Origin: Candidatus Jorgensenbacteria bacterium CG23_combo_of_CG06-09_8_20_14_all_54_14
Lineage (GTDB): Bacteria; Patescibacteriota; Minisyncoccia; UBA6257; GWB1-50-10
Reading direction: 5' to 3'
NCBI GenBank assembly: GCA_002772205.1
Contig: PCRZ01000030.1
Coordinates: 14,623 to 20,510, forward strand
Length of the DNA: 5,888 nt
In this document: piece by piece, positions 4,159 to 5,888 of the stretch
How the letters are laid out: each line of letters begins with the position of its first letter
Numbering within the stretch: position 1 is the first letter of the stretch
Made by a program: the position numbers and the translations under genes
Notes under the pieces: model-generated
The model's database searches: none
Told to the model about the DNA's origin: nothing
Seen by the model: the letters and a program-made list of their open reading frames with translations, nothing else

Positions 4159-5888
4159 TCACGATGACGGTGCTATGCGATGGTTATAGTACCACAGGAA
4201 TACGTCGCGCGCCACTGGAACAGTGTTCAAACTTCCCTGCACCGCGTTCTCCACAAGGATGAGGAGCGCGAGCCGCGGATGCTCCGCGGGGGCGTATCCC
4301 ACGAAAAATGCGTTCAATTTGGTGTTCTCCTCGATCTGCGCGGTGCCGGTTTTCGCCGCCACGGGGAACGGGAGTCCAGCGAGTGAATGTGCGGTGCCGT
4401 AGGGGGCGCGCACCGCCTCGCGCATTCCCTCCTGCACGTGTGAAACCACGTTTCCAATCTCACCCCGCAGATCAGCACGCACCGTGGAAGTGCTCTCTTC
4501 CGCCACCGCGCCGCGCTCGTCAACGATAGTGCGCACCACCCGCGGCTGGTAGACCACGCCCCCGTTCGCAATGGCGCTGATGCCGTTCAGAAGCCCGAGA
4601 GGGGTTACGAGAAGGTCTCCCTGACCGATGGCGACGTTGTAGGTATCGCCAATGCGCCACCGGTCCCCCGTTTCCCGCTCCTTCCACGCGGGATCCGGAA
4701 GAAACCCCTTTGCCTCCCCCACGAGATCAACGCCGGTCACGCTCCCTAGATTGAATTTCTCCCACCACCGCTTCAGGCGCTCGATCCCCAACCCCAGTTG
4801 ATCTTCAAATCCCCCGCCCACCTCGTAGAAGTAGATATTGCTGGATTTCGCAAGCGCTGCGGCGAGATCCACCCACCCGTTCGGCTTCCAGTCCAAGAAA
4901 CGGCTGGGCAATTCCGGGTGGTAGGGATTCGGGATCTCAATGTACCCTTTTGAAAAAATCTGCTTATGCGAATCGATCACACCCTCCGCGAGCGCCGCGG
5001 TGGCCACTATTGGTTTGATGGCGGAACCGGGATTATAGAGTCCGCTTATCGCGCGGTTGAGGAACGGCTCCCCCGGAGCGTTCAGTGACTCCGCCACGCG
5101 GGTGGAATCAAAAGCGGGGAGACCGACCAACGCAAGGATTTCCCCGTTCTGCGGATCCATGGCGATCCCAACTCCCACAGTGCGCCCCAGATCGCGAAGA
5201 GCCGTGGTGAGACGCTGGTAGAGGAATTCCTGCAACTCCCCGTCAATAGAGGTGTAGAGTGAGAGGCCTGGACTCGGTGGCAAGAGCGTTTCGCCCTCCG
5301 CGGGATTTCCCCGCGCATCGCGGTATGTCACCTCGCGCCCGTCCGCGCCGCGGAGCGCCTGGTCATAAAACGCCTCAAGCCCCGCCCGCCCCACCTGATC
5401 TTCCGCTACCAACCCTTCGCGGCTTTTCAAATCATCCTCATCGGCAAGGCCGGTGTACCCTATGAGGTGGGCAAAGGCATAGGGCGTCCGATGGACCCGC
5501 TTGAACGACGGTTCAACGGAGAGCCCCGGAATGGGACTGGAGGAAAGTTCCACAATTCTGTCATGGGAAAGGTCCTCCGCAACTGGAACGCGTTCGCTCA
5601 CATTCCAGTCCCTCGCCGCAAGCTTCTCGGTAAGTGTCCCAAGATTAACGCCGAGCGCGGCGGCGATGGTCTGCAGGGTCTGTAGGCGCTCCGCGGGCGC
5701 CTCCGGCAGATAGTGGGGGGTAATGAACGCGTTCATTGAGGCGAGGTTCTCCACCAGCGGCTCTCCTTGCCGATCATAGATGATGCCGCGGGGGGCGAGC
5801 ACCACTTTTTCGTCGGCCATGTTCGTGCGCGCCCGCGCGCTGTAAAAACCGTGGCGCACGACGCCGAGGTACCCCAGCTGTACAAGCG
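4159..5888 (-). CDS. mrdA: Penicillin-binding protein 2, peptidoglycan transpeptidase (5'-partial)
   Basis: Class B penicillin-binding protein of the elongation machinery; it cross-links peptidoglycan on the outer face of the membrane, normally with RodA and MreBCD. The frame is open to the window edge: codons before the GTG at 5859 still read like the family (VQLGYLGVVRHGFYSARA matches the segment after the membrane anchor), so that GTG is probably not the start and the membrane helix lies outside the window. Numbering from the GTG: APRGIIYDRQGEPLVEN (22-38) opens the pedestal domain, HLIGYTG (131-137) and the GRAGLEAFYDQALRG segment (157-171) follow. The transpeptidase domain has all three catalytic motifs: S279-A-I-K282, S339-S-N341 and K503-T-G505-T-A. 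The C-terminus is complete, ending in TGA. FtsI is a less likely alternative: the pedestal text and GRAGLEAFYDQALRG fit PBP2 better. greA follows 39 bp downstream. Confidence 0.93.
   Translation of the reverse strand, partial: LVQLGYLGVVRHGFYSARARTNMADEKVVLAPRGIIYDRQGEPLVENLASMNAFITPHYLPEAPAERLQTLQTIAAALGVNLGTLTEKLAARDWNVSERVPVAEDLSHDRIVELSSSPIPGLSVEPSFKRVHRTPYAFAHLIGYTGLADEDDLKSREGLVAEDQVGRAGLEAFYDQALRGADGREVTYRDARGNPAEGETLLPPSPGLSLYTSIDGELQEFLYQRLTTALRDLGRTVGVGIAMDPQNGEILALVGLPAFDSTRVAESLNAPGEPFLNRAISGLYNPGSAIKPIVATAALAEGVIDSHKQIFSKGYIEIPNPYHPELPSRFLDWKPNGWVDLAAALAKSSNIYFYEVGGGFEDQLGLGIERLKRWWEKFNLGSVTGVDLVGEAKGFLPDPAWKERETGDRWRIGDTYNVAIGQGDLLVTPLGLLNGISAIANGGVVYQPRVVRTIVDERGAVAEESTSTVRADLRGEIGNVVSHVQEGMREAVRAPYGTAHSLAGLPFPVAAKTGTAQIEENTKLNAFFVGYAPAEHPRLALLILVENAVQGSLNTVPVARDVFLWYYNHRIAPSS

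Overview
The window looks like a piece of a bacterial chromosome, most likely from an uncultivated Patescibacteria/CPR lineage (Parcubacteria-like). This placement is an inference. It rests on a short TrpR/YerC-type repressor-like protein, the flavour of the two class II tRNA synthetases (SerRS with a GSAEHTL motif, LysRS ending in a GFGLSERLF-type motif 3), the absence of recognisable Shine-Dalgarno sequences, a GC-rich palindrome lying inside a coding sequence, and AT-rich degenerate repeats in a spacer between GC-rich genes. TGA serves as the stop codon of two genes and none lies inside a gene, so the TGA-to-glycine recoding of Gracilibacteria/SR1 is not indicated.

Layout. A small TrpR-like DNA-binding protein is encoded on the plus strand at the left edge (10-387). 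A 273-bp spacer between convergent genes (388-660) holds two copies of the same palindrome. Four housekeeping genes follow, all on the minus strand and read right to left: penicillin-binding protein 2 (4159 to the right edge, missing its N-terminus), greA (3652-4119), lysS (2011-3474) and serS (661-1938). PBP2 to greA is 39 bp, lysS to serS is 72 bp, and greA to lysS is a 177-bp AT-rich repeat spacer, so lysS may have its own promoter or mRNA end. Two hairpins, each followed by a T-run in the minus-strand direction, close the array after serS.

The genes cover cell-wall elongation (PBP2 transpeptidase), rescue of arrested RNA polymerase (GreA) and tRNA charging with lysine and serine. The protein content is ordinary; I found no defence system, transposase, CRISPR array or RNA gene. 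What is unusual is mostly non-coding: (i) the identical 22-bp palindrome used twice downstream of serS, once extended to a perfect 36-bp palindrome; (ii) an 11-unit hexanucleotide array filling the lysS-serS gap, which can be read as a Met-Thr repeat upstream ORF whose stop overlaps the serS start; (iii) a GC-rich palindrome inserted in frame in lysS; and (iv) a large AT-rich imperfect inverted repeat between greA and lysS.
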